In this document: positions 23,457-35,500 of the stretch, piece by piece
Layout: the number at the start of each line of letters is the position of its first letter
Numbering within the stretch: position 1 is the stretch's first letter
Position numbers and translations under genes: made by a program
Notes under the pieces: model-generated
The model's database searches: none
What the model was told of the DNA's origin: nothing
What the model saw: the letters and a program-made list of their open reading frames with translations, nothing else
Source: Fibrobacter sp.
Lineage (GTDB): Bacteria > Fibrobacterota > Fibrobacteria > Fibrobacterales > Fibrobacteraceae
Reading direction: 5' to 3'
Length of the DNA stretch: 52,163 nucleotides
NCBI RefSeq assembly: GCF_017545445.1
Contig: NZ_JAFWOM010000120.1
Span: 1-52,163 of the forward strand

Positions 23457-25856
23457 ATGCAGTGTAACAAATTAAGCATTAAAACTTTTGCCTTAGTTTT
23501 AATCGGTGCTGCAACGGCGATAGCTGGCGAGTACAGCTTTCTCATAAAAAACGAGACCTCACAGAATAGCAGAACAAGTCTTTACGTTCAGGTCCAGACA
23601 ACAATTGCGGGACGTACGCAAACTAGCAGATGTTCCGCACTTAGCAGTTATGGAGACGGAACCTTTTACCTGAAAGCGGCGATGGAAGCGGACCAAAGCC
23701 CCAAATTGACTTTTTACACGGCCAGTACTTGTCGAGCCAATACTTCCGTAGGTTCAATTTCACCTTTTGAGGAAACTGATTCAATTTCCAGCAATATCAT
23801 CATTACGATTGCCGATGACGAGGTGACTCTAGCCAACAGCCCAGATCCCATCACAGCTCCGACTACAACTTCAAATGGTGGAGATCGTCCGGGTGGTCCT
23901 GGAACAACACCTACACCGACAAACAGAAAAGTCATCCGTTTCTTTGCTCCGTGGACGAATACGTCTGCTATCGTCTATGTCGCTGCTGGCGATTCCGCGA
24001 AGATGACGACGGTCAAGAATTATTGCGGATGGTTCGAAGCCCGCATTACTCCGCCTGAAGGTTCATTCCAAGTCTATTTCAAGCAGACCTTCGGCAGCAC
24101 TTACGTAGGCGACAACGTCTATAACAAGATCAATCCCTCGACACAATCGATTTGGCTCTCTTTGGATGATGTCGCAAAAGCTGACACAATTTGGGTCAAG
24201 GCGAACAAGGCCGGTGCACCGAATGTTACTGCGAACTATCCGGGAATTTTGGGCGATTGCCCGACCAAAACACTCCCCGTGATGATGTTTGACTGGCTGC
24301 ACGGCACCAAGGGCGACGGTGACGTGAAAACGACAATCAATCGATCAGATTCCACCGAAACGATATCTTACGGCAATGGAGCAAAAGACCAAGACCCGGA
24401 TTTTGGCCCCATTTACGCAACCAGCAACGACTTCGGCTCCAGCGGATGTGGAAACTCTAACGCCAGGGATTCCAAAAACAGAGGATATACGGCAGGAATG
24501 GTCGAACCGACTTTAGGAGCCAACGGGGTTCCCGTCCGTGCTACGAACTTCCCCGAAAACTGTAAAATTACAGAGCATTTGAATCAATGGTTTTTGCCTC
24601 AAGTAGTCGCCACAAAAAATGGAAAAGAATATTCTAACGTCACATGCCGTTCCATTGAACTCACTCTGGATAGCAACGGTCTTTGGCTTGGGCAGAAAGA
24701 CAACAGAAGCACCGAAGGAGGCCTTTTCTTGCTCGATGACTTCCAATATCTTGATGACGAAAATACGATAGCAAATCCGTTTTACGACAATATTTCATCT
24801 GGCAACAAGAGGCACAACTATGGCTTTACGATGAAAATCCAAGCCTCGTTCGAATATATCCCCGGTCAGTATTTTGAATTCTTTGGCGACGATGACGTGT
24901 GGGTATTCATCAACAACAAACTTGCCGTGGACCTCGGCGGCCAACATGCTCAAGTTTTTGGATCCGTCGATTTGGATACGCTCGGCCTTACGGAAGGAGC
25001 CAACTACCCGTTCCACATTTTTTATGCCGAACGCCATACTTCCGAATCAAATTTCATGATGAGAACATCCATCGACTTGGAGATTCCATCCAACATAACA
25101 ATCAAGAATCTCTCTACGGATTCAACGATCATCAAGAAAGAAGTTTGGCAGAAAATCCATGAAAACGCACTCTCTTGTGATTTCTCGGCAAACTCCGCAA
25201 ACAAGCAGGAACGCGGCCCATCGACGTTTACCTTGTTCGGTGATAACCTTCCGACAACCGGCGTACAACTCGACAAACTCGATACCGCCTACTATAGCGG
25301 CATCACGATTTCTAACAATTTCACAACGCTCACGATTAACACAAAATCCATTTCGCAAGCGCTCCCCGCAGGGAGCTACTACATTCGTACGACACTCAAG
25401 AGCATCCCCAACGAGCATGAAGATGTTCATTTCTCTATTTCGGCATATCAGGCCACTTCAAACAGCTCTACAAATGCCAAATCAAGTTCCTCGAATGCGA
25501 AAATAAGCTCTAGTTCCAACAAACCTACGTCGAGCTATTCTGCAAGCGGAAAATCCAGTTCCAGCAAGAATAACGCGAAATCCAGTTCAAGCTCCGGCAA
25601 AGCAGTATCTAGCTGTTCCAAGACTAGCAACGAACGCCCTGATTTCTACGTAAAAATGACGGGCCCGTTCGAATTTGAAATTGTCATGGACGAGACCGCA
25701 CCGAGCCTTGCAAAAAAATACGCCGTCATGGACATGAATGGGCAAGTGCTTTCCGTCGGCGAATTGAGCGAAAAGAACGCACTCGTAAAAGTTCCGAATC
25801 GCGGAGCATACATCGTCAAGCTAGGGCTTAGCTACCAACGAGTCAACATCAGATAA
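23457..25856 (+). CDS. Secreted fibro-slime domain protein with C-terminal sorting-like domain
   Basis: Secreted surface protein of 799 residues. Signal peptide to about residue 22 (ALVLIGAATAIAG). An N-terminal beta module (about 25-125) is followed by a Gly/Pro/Thr linker, then an FFAPW...YCGWF module (about 158-215) also found in the 42 and 46 kb genes. The fibro-slime domain is about 275-543; its conserved core FEFFGDDDVWVFINNKLAVD...YPFHIFYAERH is at 453-543. This region resembles PA14-type sugar-binding folds. A Ser-rich linker (662-722) leads to a 72-residue C-terminal domain (726-799) shared with the next two proteins and resembling a type IX secretion sorting domain. GGGGA precedes the ATG and the gap from the barrel gene is 12 bases. 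Fibro-slime proteins have been linked to cellulose adhesion in Fibrobacter; the role here is inferred. Confidence 0.85.
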   Translation: MQCNKLSIKTFALVLIGAATAIAGEYSFLIKNETSQNSRTSLYVQVQTTIAGRTQTSRCSALSSYGDGTFYLKAAMEADQSPKLTFYTASTCRANTSVGSISPFEETDSISSNIIITIADDEVTLANSPDPITAPTTTSNGGDRPGGPGTTPTPTNRKVIRFFAPWTNTSAIVYVAAGDSAKMTTVKNYCGWFEARITPPEGSFQVYFKQTFGSTYVGDNVYNKINPSTQSIWLSLDDVAKADTIWVKANKAGAPNVTANYPGILGDCPTKTLPVMMFDWLHGTKGDGDVKTTINRSDSTETISYGNGAKDQDPDFGPIYATSNDFGSSGCGNSNARDSKNRGYTAGMVEPTLGANGVPVRATNFPENCKITEHLNQWFLPQVVATKNGKEYSNVTCRSIELTLDSNGLWLGQKDNRSTEGGLFLLDDFQYLDDENTIANPFYDNISSGNKRHNYGFTMKIQASFEYIPGQYFEFFGDDDVWVFINNKLAVDLGGQHAQVFGSVDLDTLGLTEGANYPFHIFYAERHTSESNFMMRTSIDLEIPSNITIKNLSTDSTIIKKEVWQKIHENALSCDFSANSANKQERGPSTFTLFGDNLPTTGVQLDKLDTAYYSGITISNNFTTLTINTKSISQALPAGSYYIRTTLKSIPNEHEDVHFSISAYQATSNSSTNAKSSSSNAKISSSSNKPTSSYSASGKSSSSKNNAKSSSSSGKAVSSCSKTSNERPDFYVKMTGPFEFEIVMDETAPSLAKKYAVMDMNGQVLSVGELSEKNALVKVPNRGAYIVKLGLSYQRVNIR

Positions 25857-25876
25857 AATCAACACGAGTAAAAAGC

Positions 25877-28800
25877 ATGAAATTCAACAAATTAATTTCC
25901 AAAACATTTGCCTTGGTTTTATTTAGCATCGCAACATCGATGTCGGCGACTAGCATAGCTCCGTTCACATTCGGCAACACAAATACGGATAAAGATAATT
26001 GGCATTATCTGATGAAATTCAAGCTTTGGGGAAGCGCTGGAATTAGCCTCGGGAATAGAGATGAATTTTATGACACTAGACTATATGATCGTACCATAAA
26101 CGGAAATGACTATAGCTCCTATAATTATATAGATCCAGATACACTAGGTTGGGTCGGTACTGCTAAGGGTAATTTAGCTGTTGTTGGTAATGAAGGATGG
26201 ATTGATGGACCTATCATTGTGGGCGGCTCTATTACAGGTAGTAGCAGTATGTCCCTTATTACGGGACCAATTCGTACTTCTACCGGAAATATCGCATGTA
26301 CATACACAGGCACTGCATGTACGGGAACAGATCAGTCTGAATCTTGTAGTTATGATAGAGTTCCTGAAATTCGTTCGAATTTGAAAGTCCCGAATTTGAC
26401 CGGGGTGAATTTGAGTAGCCAAAGTTCTCTCAATGTTAGTGGACGAAAAGTCATCAAAGTCGATTCGGCATGTACTGGAACTGGAATCTGTGATTTATTC
26501 TACAACACTATCGATTTTGGAAATGATTCCCGTTTGGTTGTTCAGATGCCCGAAGGGGGGCGTCCTACCCGTATTTTCACAAACAAGCTTAATTTTGGAA
26601 CACACCCTGAGATTATTGTCAGTTACGGCAATGGCAATTTAAAACAAAATGAATACGAAGGCAATTTGCTGATATACGTCAATTCCGATATTACATTTAT
26701 GAATATTGACAATGTGTCCATTATGGGAACATTTATAAGTACCGGAAAAATATCTTTGACATGTAATATAGTTTTCGCCGGTCAATTGATTGCAAATACG
26801 CTTGAAATTGGTAATGGAATCGCTGCTAAAAACTTTGTCTTTAAAAAGTTTGATCCACACATAGAACTTTCTATTTTGGATGAAAAATCGAAATATATAC
26901 CAGAAAGCAGTACTTGGGAGACTATTCAGGTTGGCTTAAGTGAAGCTTCTAAAGCCGATGTAACATTTAGCTATTGCTTTGATTTCTATTCTGCATCCGG
27001 TGTTTCTGGTATTTATGCTGGATATGCAGATTTCGGTGTAGCCGACGCCAGCCACAAATTCCCTATATGCAATAAGGGAGAATCTGAAAAGGTAACGATA
27101 AAAGCCGGCGATACCAAAGCTGCGGGAATCTACATCAAGCCCATGATTGATGGCATCGTTGAAAGAGATGAATCTCTCTGGCTCCAAATTTCAAACCTTA
27201 CAGGTGCTACTTTAACATCTGATTATGAAAGTGAAAAGGGTTATAAAATTTTCATTGTAAGTAACGATAAATTGCCAACTGTTTCAAGTGAACTTACGGT
27301 CAATGTAAACGAAGATGAAAAGCATACGTTTACCGCTGCCGAATTCAAATTCCAGCATGAAACTCAGAACTTTGCTGCTGTTATCATAACGAGTATTCCT
27401 GCAAGTGGAACTCTGGCTCTCAATGGTACTGCCGTTAAGTCGGGCGATGAAATTGCCGTCTCTAATTTTGCCAAGTTCACCTACACGCCTGCTGAAAATG
27501 AATATGCCTCTCCTTATACGACTTTCAGGTACAAGGTTGTTGGTGATGGGGCTGTTGATAACACGTCTCTTGAATACACGGCTACAGTAAATGTCATTCC
27601 TGTTAATGACAAACCGGCCGCATCTGATGTTGTGTTCACCGTGAATGAATTGGATCACGCGATTGCGGGTGGCCCAATTAAAGTGACGGATGTCTTTAAC
27701 GAAAGAGGCGTAGATGGTTACTCCTACGAATTGGTGAATGTGACTGGCAGTGATTACACTGCGTTCAGTGATGCTTTCGAAATTGTCAAGTTGACCGATG
27801 GTAATGCAACGATTAAAGTGAAGACCGGTGCAGTATTGGATTATAGCCAAAAGAAGGAATATGTCGTCTATGCGACGGTCTCTGATAATGCTGCTACAGA
27901 AAAGACAGTGGTGGAAGGTCCGCTCACTTCTGAACAGTTCAAGATTACGGTCAAGGTCAAAAACGAAAATGATGCCCCGGTTATTGCTCCTCAGGAATTC
28001 TTTATTGCAGAAAAACAAGCTGATGGTAGTGATTGGCCGAGTGGTAAGACTGTAGGCAAAGTCGTTGCTACAGACCCGGATGATGATCCTCTCTCCTTTA
28101 CGGTTGATGCTTCTGAAAATGTTCCGTTTAAGTTCTTGAACAGCACGAACGAACTTGTCATAACCGATGGAAGCAAGCTCGATTACGAATCAAAGACAAG
28201 CTGGACATTTAAAGTTGTCGTTTCTGACGGTCAGGCAGGATCTGCTACAGCAAACGTTACTGTCAACCTCACTGACGTGAACGAAAAGCCGGAACCCGAA
28301 AACGTGAAGTCGCAATACTCTGTTGCAGAAAATACCACGAAAGGAACCGTTGTTGGTTCATTTGATGTCTTTGACAACGACAAAAATTCCGGCTCGTATG
28401 AAACACTGACCTATTCATTAAGCGGATCTTTAACAGGTGCAGTCAATACAACTGCAAAGAAATTGAGTGAAATTTTCGAAGTCAAGGAAAAAAGCAATGT
28501 TGGCGGAGCAAGAACGGTTCAGATTCTCGTAAAAGACCAGTCCTTGCTCGATTACGAAGCACTTTACAATAGCAGCACTAAAAACGCAACTTATCCTGCG
28601 ACCATTACTATCACAGATGCAGCTAGCAATTCCGTTACATTAACGACGAAGATTGCTGTTACCGATGTCAATGAAAAGCACTCGGCAACGGGAAATACAT
28701 TCTATTTGCTGGAACATTCCGCAAGTGGTGAAAATGTATGCGCTACAATGCATGATGATGAGGGAAACTGTGCTGGTTACGGTCAGGTTACATTCGATGA

Positions 28801-31800
28801 TCCTGACTTGAGCAATACATTGAAGTTCAAGATGTCCTCAGCCAATACAAGTTCAGATGCAGATGCCTTTATCGTAGATTATCAAGGTTATATAAAAACT
28901 TCCGGTAATGTTGAATTTGAATATGATGGTATTGGAGCAACGCATACGTACACGTTCTTGGTAACAGTCTACGATAGCGATTTCTCTGAAGATGTCGAAG
29001 TCGCTGTGAATATCGAAAACATTGAAGAACCCACAATTCAATTGACAACAGAAGGCAAAGGCTCCATCAAGGAAAACGCTCCGATCAACTTTGTTGCTGA
29101 CAAATTCTCAAAGGATTCATTGATTAAAGATAATCCCTCCTTGGAGGCGGAATTTGACAAGATTGGTGATATCTATGAATACGAAGTTGGTACAGTAAAC
29201 GGGACTCATGGTTCTGATATCTTTACTGTTGATCAGGATAAAGGAAATATTATCGTTAAAGACAATACATACCTGAATTTTGAGGAACTGTATCCGAATA
29301 ATTCTTATGAGGTGCAAATTGTAGTTAAGGGTGAATTGAACGACATCGTCATCAATAGAACTGTTGTTGTCATGGATGTTAACGAAAAGCCTGTAAGTAG
29401 GGATACGACGTTCTCTGTCAAGGAAACGATTGCTAGCGGAGCCTCTATCGGGAAACTTTGGGCTACAGATCCGGATTCCTGCTCTACTGTTGCCGCAAAA
29501 GCTTGCAAAAATGGATTGCATACCTATGGTTTCAATAAGTTAGCCTATTCTATAGTTGACGAAGATGACGATTTACCGTTTGAAATCAACCAAAGCACGG
29601 GTGAAATAACACTCAAACAGGGGGAAAAACTGAGCTATACAAATAAGAGCCAGTATGAATTTAAAGTGAAGATTTCGGACCGCTCTTTGGATCCTGATAA
29701 TCCGCCTCTCTCGACAACGGCTACGGTTACTATAAATGTGGTCGATGTCAATCGTCCGTCCGAATTCAAGGTGTTCTCAGAACTTTATGAAACCGAAGAG
29801 AACGTTAAGATTGGCACGGTCTTGACAGGCGACAAGATTGTCGTTTATGATGAAGATGCTGCTGATGTCAGCAAGTTGAAAATTACCATGACGGATAAAG
29901 ATGCTACAACATCTCGTGATGCGGCAAAGCTTTTCGAAGTTGTTCAGGTGGGTTCAACAGATGCAGATCTTTTAAGCACGTTTGTCATCAAGACGAAGAG
30001 CGACATTAATTACGAAGAACTCTACAAGGCTGCTGATAAGAACGCCATCTTTAACGTTGTCTTGACGATAACGGATGAGGAAGGAAATAAGACTTCCAAG
30101 GATACAAAGATTCGCGTGATTGATGTGAACGAAGAACCAAGTGTCGTGACGCCGGATCCGTTTACAATTGCTGAAAATACCACGAAGGCTACTTCGCTCG
30201 GTGTTATAAAGGCTACTGATCCAGACATCTATAATGCTAATTTCGGAACGCTGTATTTCTCTCTGAAGGGCGACGAAGCCGCCCAATTCGATATTGACGC
30301 TAGCACGGGTGAACTTTCTACTATCAATAATGCTAAATTCGATTACGAAACCAAGTCTTCTTACAAGTTTAAGGCCGTCGTTACGGACAAGAAATACACA
30401 AAGGAAGTCTATGTCGTAGTCAATGTTTTGGACACGCCTGAAGTTCCGAAATTCTCGGATAACCCGCCGGCACTTGCTGTCGATGAAAATACCTTGAAGG
30501 GGACGAAGGTTGGTGTCGTCGAAGCTACGGATGACGATTGTAAGAATACGCATATTGCAACTTGCAAGCAGCCGACTTACTCGCTTACCGCAACCGACAT
30601 TGCAGCAAACGACTACAAGTCCTTTACAATTGATAAAAACGGAACCATCACGGTGGCTAAAGACAGCGTCTTGAACTTTGAAGTCAAGAAAGAATACTCT
30701 GTTCGTGTCGTGGCAACTGATGGAAGTGATCCGACGCTCTCTAGCTACATTGACGCAACCATCAATATTAACGATGTCAACGATGCTCCGACTTACGAAT
30801 ATAAAGAATACGCATTCGAAATACATGAAAATGCTCCGAAGGGTGAATTTGTCGGCTCTGTTGTTGCCGATGACGAAGATTCTTGGAGTAAGCTTACTTA
30901 TACAATCTCGGATTATGTGGCAAATTCCAAAGATTCAGAAGTCTTTAAGATTGATGCTGCAACAGGAAAGATTTACTTGAACGCTTCCATAGATTACGAA
31001 ACAAAGAACACATATAAAGTTTTTGCAAAAGTAGCTGACAATGGTGAGGATAAAGGCTTTAAGAACTACTCCGCAACAGCGCTTGTGACTATCAACGTTA
31101 TTGATGCCCCTGATCCGCCAGAGATTGTCGATGATGGCAAGAAGAGTTATGATGTTGCAGAAAATACACCTACATGGACCGTCATTGCCTGCTATAAAGT
31201 CAAAGATGAAGATGAAAAATTCCTAGTAAACGCAAATATCGTAGTGAAAAATGCAAGTAATTTGAAAAGATCAAGTTTCTTCGGTACCGGCCTAACAAAA
31301 AAAGACTCTATTTATGAGCTATGCCTAATTAAAAGTGCAACAGCACTAGATTACGAAACCATGGAACATTCTCATGAAATAATTATCTCTGTAACCAATG
31401 AATCAAATCTAACTACCGAAATTTCTAAAACAATTAACATTTTGGACGTTAATGAAAAACCGGTCATTTCAGGAAACACCGAATTTTCATTCTACGAACA
31501 TACCGGCAAAAACAAAATCATAGGCAAACTAAACTCTAACGATCTAGACACTGCAGCCATTTTTACAAATAATATTTTCAAGATTGTAAGTGGAGATACA
31601 TCTTCATTCACAATTACAGAGGATGGCAAAATATTTACCAAACGTGATTTCAACTATGAAGAAGATCGTCATTCGTTCGAATTCAAAATTGCCTTATCCG
31701 ACAAAGATCTCGCCACATATCCAGACCTTATTACAACAGAGAACATCACCATCACGCTTAAAGATATGCCGGAAGTTCCAGAAATCACGAGCAAAGAATT

Positions 31801-32521
31801 CAGCGTCAAAGAAAATTCAAAAGCAGGAGAACTTATCGGAATTATAGAAGCCACCGACCCGGATATCGACGATACGCTCAAAATTTTTCTTGATGACGAG
31901 AGTCCATACGTAACAGTTTCCTCAAATGGTGAAATACGAGTCCGCGAAGGAGCAAACATCGACTACGAAAAAATGCAGAAGTTCACGATTACTGTGATTG
32001 CCAAGGATAAAGACGGCCTGCAATCGCTTCCCGAAGAAATCGTCATCAAGGTTATTGATATCGATGAGCCATCTTCCAGCAGCACCATTGCAAAATCTAG
32101 TTCCTCCAGCAAGGAGATTGCCGCGAACTCTTCGAGTTCTCGCAATGACAAAACTTCTTCGTCGTCCTACAATAACGCAAAATCCAGCAGCAGTTCCATT
32201 GCGAAATCCAGTTCCTCCAGCAAGGGGATTGCCACGAACTCTTCGAGTTCTCGAAATGACAAAAAATCTTCTTCAAGTTCCAAAATCTCCGATGACGAAA
32301 TCCCGGACTTCTACGTCAGAATGACCGGAGCGTTCGAATTCGAAATCGTCCTAGACGAATCCGCGCCAAGCATCGCCAAAAAATACGCCGTCATGGACAT
32401 AAAGGGCCAAGTACTTTCCGTCGGCGAGCTGAACGACAAGAATGCCTACGTAAAAGTACCAACACGCGGAGCCTATGTCGTCAAGCTAGGGCTTAGATAC
32501 AGACGAATTAACATCCAGTAA
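25877..32521 (+). CDS. Giant secreted cadherin-repeat adhesin
   Basis: Secreted protein of 2214 residues. After the signal peptide (to about 25), residues 25-332 form a beta-helical module resembling 'choice-of-anchor A' domains (PIIVGGSI...FAGQLIANTLEIGN). A Calx-beta-like domain follows (about 333-470). Residues about 470-2060 are tandem cadherin-like domains of about 100-125 residues with calcium-type motifs (VNEDE, AENTTKG, ATDPDDD, DYE, DVNEKP); roughly a dozen can be counted. A Ser-rich linker (2065-2138) leads to the shared C-terminal sorting-like domain. No enzyme motif is seen; calcium-stiffened stalk adhesin is the inference. The 5' end is a duplicate of the next gene. Codons in the middle (about 26.1-31.1 kb) end in T far more often than neighbours. 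The start has only a weak GAG upstream. Confidence 0.85.
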   Translation: MKFNKLISKTFALVLFSIATSMSATSIAPFTFGNTNTDKDNWHYLMKFKLWGSAGISLGNRDEFYDTRLYDRTINGNDYSSYNYIDPDTLGWVGTAKGNLAVVGNEGWIDGPIIVGGSITGSSSMSLITGPIRTSTGNIACTYTGTACTGTDQSESCSYDRVPEIRSNLKVPNLTGVNLSSQSSLNVSGRKVIKVDSACTGTGICDLFYNTIDFGNDSRLVVQMPEGGRPTRIFTNKLNFGTHPEIIVSYGNGNLKQNEYEGNLLIYVNSDITFMNIDNVSIMGTFISTGKISLTCNIVFAGQLIANTLEIGNGIAAKNFVFKKFDPHIELSILDEKSKYIPESSTWETIQVGLSEASKADVTFSYCFDFYSASGVSGIYAGYADFGVADASHKFPICNKGESEKVTIKAGDTKAAGIYIKPMIDGIVERDESLWLQISNLTGATLTSDYESEKGYKIFIVSNDKLPTVSSELTVNVNEDEKHTFTAAEFKFQHETQNFAAVIITSIPASGTLALNGTAVKSGDEIAVSNFAKFTYTPAENEYASPYTTFRYKVVGDGAVDNTSLEYTATVNVIPVNDKPAASDVVFTVNELDHAIAGGPIKVTDVFNERGVDGYSYELVNVTGSDYTAFSDAFEIVKLTDGNATIKVKTGAVLDYSQKKEYVVYATVSDNAATEKTVVEGPLTSEQFKITVKVKNENDAPVIAPQEFFIAEKQADGSDWPSGKTVGKVVATDPDDDPLSFTVDASENVPFKFLNSTNELVITDGSKLDYESKTSWTFKVVVSDGQAGSATANVTVNLTDVNEKPEPENVKSQYSVAENTTKGTVVGSFDVFDNDKNSGSYETLTYSLSGSLTGAVNTTAKKLSEIFEVKEKSNVGGARTVQILVKDQSLLDYEALYNSSTKNATYPATITITDAASNSVTLTTKIAVTDVNEKHSATGNTFYLLEHSASGENVCATMHDDEGNCAGYGQVTFDDPDLSNTLKFKMSSANTSSDADAFIVDYQGYIKTSGNVEFEYDGIGATHTYTFLVTVYDSDFSEDVEVAVNIENIEEPTIQLTTEGKGSIKENAPINFVADKFSKDSLIKDNPSLEAEFDKIGDIYEYEVGTVNGTHGSDIFTVDQDKGNIIVKDNTYLNFEELYPNNSYEVQIVVKGELNDIVINRTVVVMDVNEKPVSRDTTFSVKETIASGASIGKLWATDPDSCSTVAAKACKNGLHTYGFNKLAYSIVDEDDDLPFEINQSTGEITLKQGEKLSYTNKSQYEFKVKISDRSLDPDNPPLSTTATVTINVVDVNRPSEFKVFSELYETEENVKIGTVLTGDKIVVYDEDAADVSKLKITMTDKDATTSRDAAKLFEVVQVGSTDADLLSTFVIKTKSDINYEELYKAADKNAIFNVVLTITDEEGNKTSKDTKIRVIDVNEEPSVVTPDPFTIAENTTKATSLGVIKATDPDIYNANFGTLYFSLKGDEAAQFDIDASTGELSTINNAKFDYETKSSYKFKAVVTDKKYTKEVYVVVNVLDTPEVPKFSDNPPALAVDENTLKGTKVGVVEATDDDCKNTHIATCKQPTYSLTATDIAANDYKSFTIDKNGTITVAKDSVLNFEVKKEYSVRVVATDGSDPTLSSYIDATININDVNDAPTYEYKEYAFEIHENAPKGEFVGSVVADDEDSWSKLTYTISDYVANSKDSEVFKIDAATGKIYLNASIDYETKNTYKVFAKVADNGEDKGFKNYSATALVTINVIDAPDPPEIVDDGKKSYDVAENTPTWTVIACYKVKDEDEKFLVNANIVVKNASNLKRSSFFGTGLTKKDSIYELCLIKSATALDYETMEHSHEIIISVTNESNLTTEISKTINILDVNEKPVISGNTEFSFYEHTGKNKIIGKLNSNDLDTAAIFTNNIFKIVSGDTSSFTITEDGKIFTKRDFNYEEDRHSFEFKIALSDKDLATYPDLITTENITITLKDMPEVPEITSKEFSVKENSKAGELIGIIEATDPDIDDTLKIFLDDESPYVTVSSNGEIRVREGANIDYEKMQKFTITVIAKDKDGLQSLPEEIVIKVIDIDEPSSSSTIAKSSSSSKEIAANSSSSRNDKTSSSSYNNAKSSSSSIAKSSSSSKGIATNSSSSRNDKKSSSSSKISDDEIPDFYVRMTGAFEFEIVLDESAPSIAKKYAVMDIKGQVLSVGELNDKNAYVKVPTRGAYVVKLGLRYRRINIQ

Positions 32522-32541
32522 AATCATCACGAGTAAAGAGC

Positions 32542-35500
32542 ATGAACTTCAACAAATTAATTACAAAAACATTTGCCTTGATTTTATTCGGCATCGCAAC
32601 GACGATGGCGGCGACTAGCATTGCTCCGTTCACGTTCGGCGACACCGATACGGATGAAGACAACTGGCATTATCTGATGAAATTCAAGCTCTGGGGAACC
32701 GAGGGAATTAGCTTCGGGAATAGAGACGGAATCTATGATCCCAGATATTACAATAAATCAACCGCAAATTATAATGGTGTAAATATTTTAGACTCCCTCG
32801 GTTGGGTAGGAACAGCAAAAGGCCATTTGATGTCCAATGGTGACGGAGGATATATTGATGGTCCGATTATTGTGGGCGGAAGCATAACCAATAGCGGTCA
32901 ACAGATGAAAATCCTAACAGGTCCCATCCGCCATACAGGAACTTCCATCCAAGCCACCTACTCTGGAACAGTATGCTCAGGGACCAGCCAGTCAGGCAAT
33001 TGCAGTTATGACAAAGTTCCAGAAATCCGCCCAAACTTAGAAATACCTCAATTATTGGAAGGAACAACTTTATCGGGTTCATTTAATGTCAATGGCCGAA
33101 CTATCCTTAATGTGAATTCCAGATGTCCAGGAACCGGCGTTTGTGATATTTTCTTCAACTCTATCGATTTTGCTAATGATTCCCGATTGGTGGTTCAAAT
33201 GCCCGAAGGAGGGCAACCAACCCGTATTTTCACAAACGCGCTTAATTTTGGAACCCATCCTGAAATCGTTGTCAGTTACGGTAGCGGTGATTTAAAACAA
33301 AATGAATACGAAGGCAATTTGTTAATATACGTTAATTCTGATATTACTTTTGCAAATAATGACAATATGAACATTATGGGTTCCATTGTGAGTACTGGCA
33401 CAATAAGACTGGTGTGTAATATTGTTTTTGCAGGCCAACTCATTGCAAATGAGCTTGAAGTTGGTAATGAAATCCTAGCAGAAAACTTTATCTTCAAGTC
33501 CTTTATTTACCCTTCGCCCATTTCAGATGCCCCTTCCACGCTTTCCATCACAGGAAGTAACGCAAACAAATTCACCGAAAGCGATACTTGGAATCAAATT
33601 AATTTAGTCCTGAACAAGCCTACTGAAACAGATGTTTCATTCGAATATTGCATTGATTTCTATTCTGCTAGCGGAGTCCAAGGAGTTTATGCCGGTTATC
33701 AAGATGTCGGTGCAGCCGACACCAACCACAAGTTTCCGATATGCAATAAGAGTGAATCTAAAAAAGTTACAATTAAAGCCGGCGACACCAAAGCAGCGGG
33801 TGTCTATATCAAGCCCTTGGTGGACGGCTATGTCGAAGAGAACGAAGCTCTTTGGCTCCAAATTTCAAACCTTGAAGGAGCCCAACTCGCATCTAATTAC
33901 GAAGATGATAAAGGGTACAAAATTTTTGTTGTCAGTAACGATGCATTGCCAACAGTTTCCAGCGCACTCGTCGTCAACGTCTATGAAGATGTCAAACATG
34001 CATTCACCGCAAGCGAATTCAATTTCAAACACTCAACACAGACGTTTGCTTCTGTTATCATCACAAGTCTCCCAAATAAAGGGTCATTGCTTTACGACGG
34101 CAAGGCCGTTACAAAAAATCAAACGATAGCCAAGGCAAATCTTAGCAAGCTGACGTATCAGGCGGCAGCAAATGATTTCGGCAACAAGTACACTACATTT
34201 AAGTACAAAGTTGTCGGTTCTGGAACGGGAGATAACACTTCTAATGAATATACGGCAACCGTTAACGTTTTTCCGGTAAACGATAAACCCACCGCCACTG
34301 ATGTCGTTTTCATAGTAAACAGACAAGATAATACTGTAGGAGGAGGAGCAATTGAAGTAATCGATGTCGCAAACGAAAGGAATGTAGATACATACACCTA
34401 TTCGATAGTGATGGTTGACGGCACTGATTACATGAAGTTCGCAAGTGTGTTCGAAATCGTCAAATTGAGCAACCAAAACGCAACAATCAAAGTAAAATCC
34501 GACGCGGTATTGGATAAAACAAAAAAGCAATATGTTGTTTACGGAGCCGTCAAGGACAACGCCGCTACAGAAAAGGATTCCATAGCAGGTCAAACAAAAG
34601 CCCTTACCGGCCCATTGATGTCCAACCAGTTCAAGATAACAGTAAAAATAAACGATTCAACTAGTGATTCTTCTAACACAACTTTCGTCAAGACGGATCC
34701 GTTGCATTTTTATGTTAACGATACCGCAATTACAGACGAAACCGAAAATCAACGTCTTTGGAACGAGCTTATGAAGTATAAGCTCTGGGGAACCGATTCT
34801 GTTGTTCTCAATAAAGAAGGTTTTAGAATTACAGATACAATTGGCTACACGGGAACAGCTAAGAATAGTATTATTATCAACAATGGAAGACATACTCTAG
34901 GAGGCCCGATTATTTCAGGTAAAGATTTGCAAATTGGTTATCCCGGTATGGGGGCTGATTACGACAGTTTAAAAGGCCCAGTTCGTGCAAATGAACTTTT
35001 TCTTGGTAGTTGGTATAATACGAACTACACGAGTTACGAAGGAACTTATTGCTTTGAAGGACCAGTTTACCTAGCCAATGGCAGAACCACAGAAATTGTA
35101 AGTCGCTTCATTGCAAACGTTCATAAAGCTGGTGGTAAAATTTATGCAGACTGGGATAAAGATTATACAGATTCAAATTTAGGAGAACTTCCTGGCTTGC
35201 CAAACTTAGATCTTGATGGTTCTTACAGTGACTGCCCCGATTACGTGCCTCAACCAGACAGGAATCTTTCTGTCCCTGTTTTAGATGAAACCGGAATTGC
35301 ATGGGAACCTGCAGTGGAGCTAAATTCGAACTATTATGGAGAAACTAAATATATCCATGTTCCGCCGATTTCAAAAGAAGATGTTGATGACGACCATACT
35401 TGGTACGATAAATTTGTAGAGAATATTTATTTTTCCAGAAACTACGGCAAGAAGCTCTACATTTTAATGCCCTCTAGCAAAAAGAATGCCAACGGCAAGA

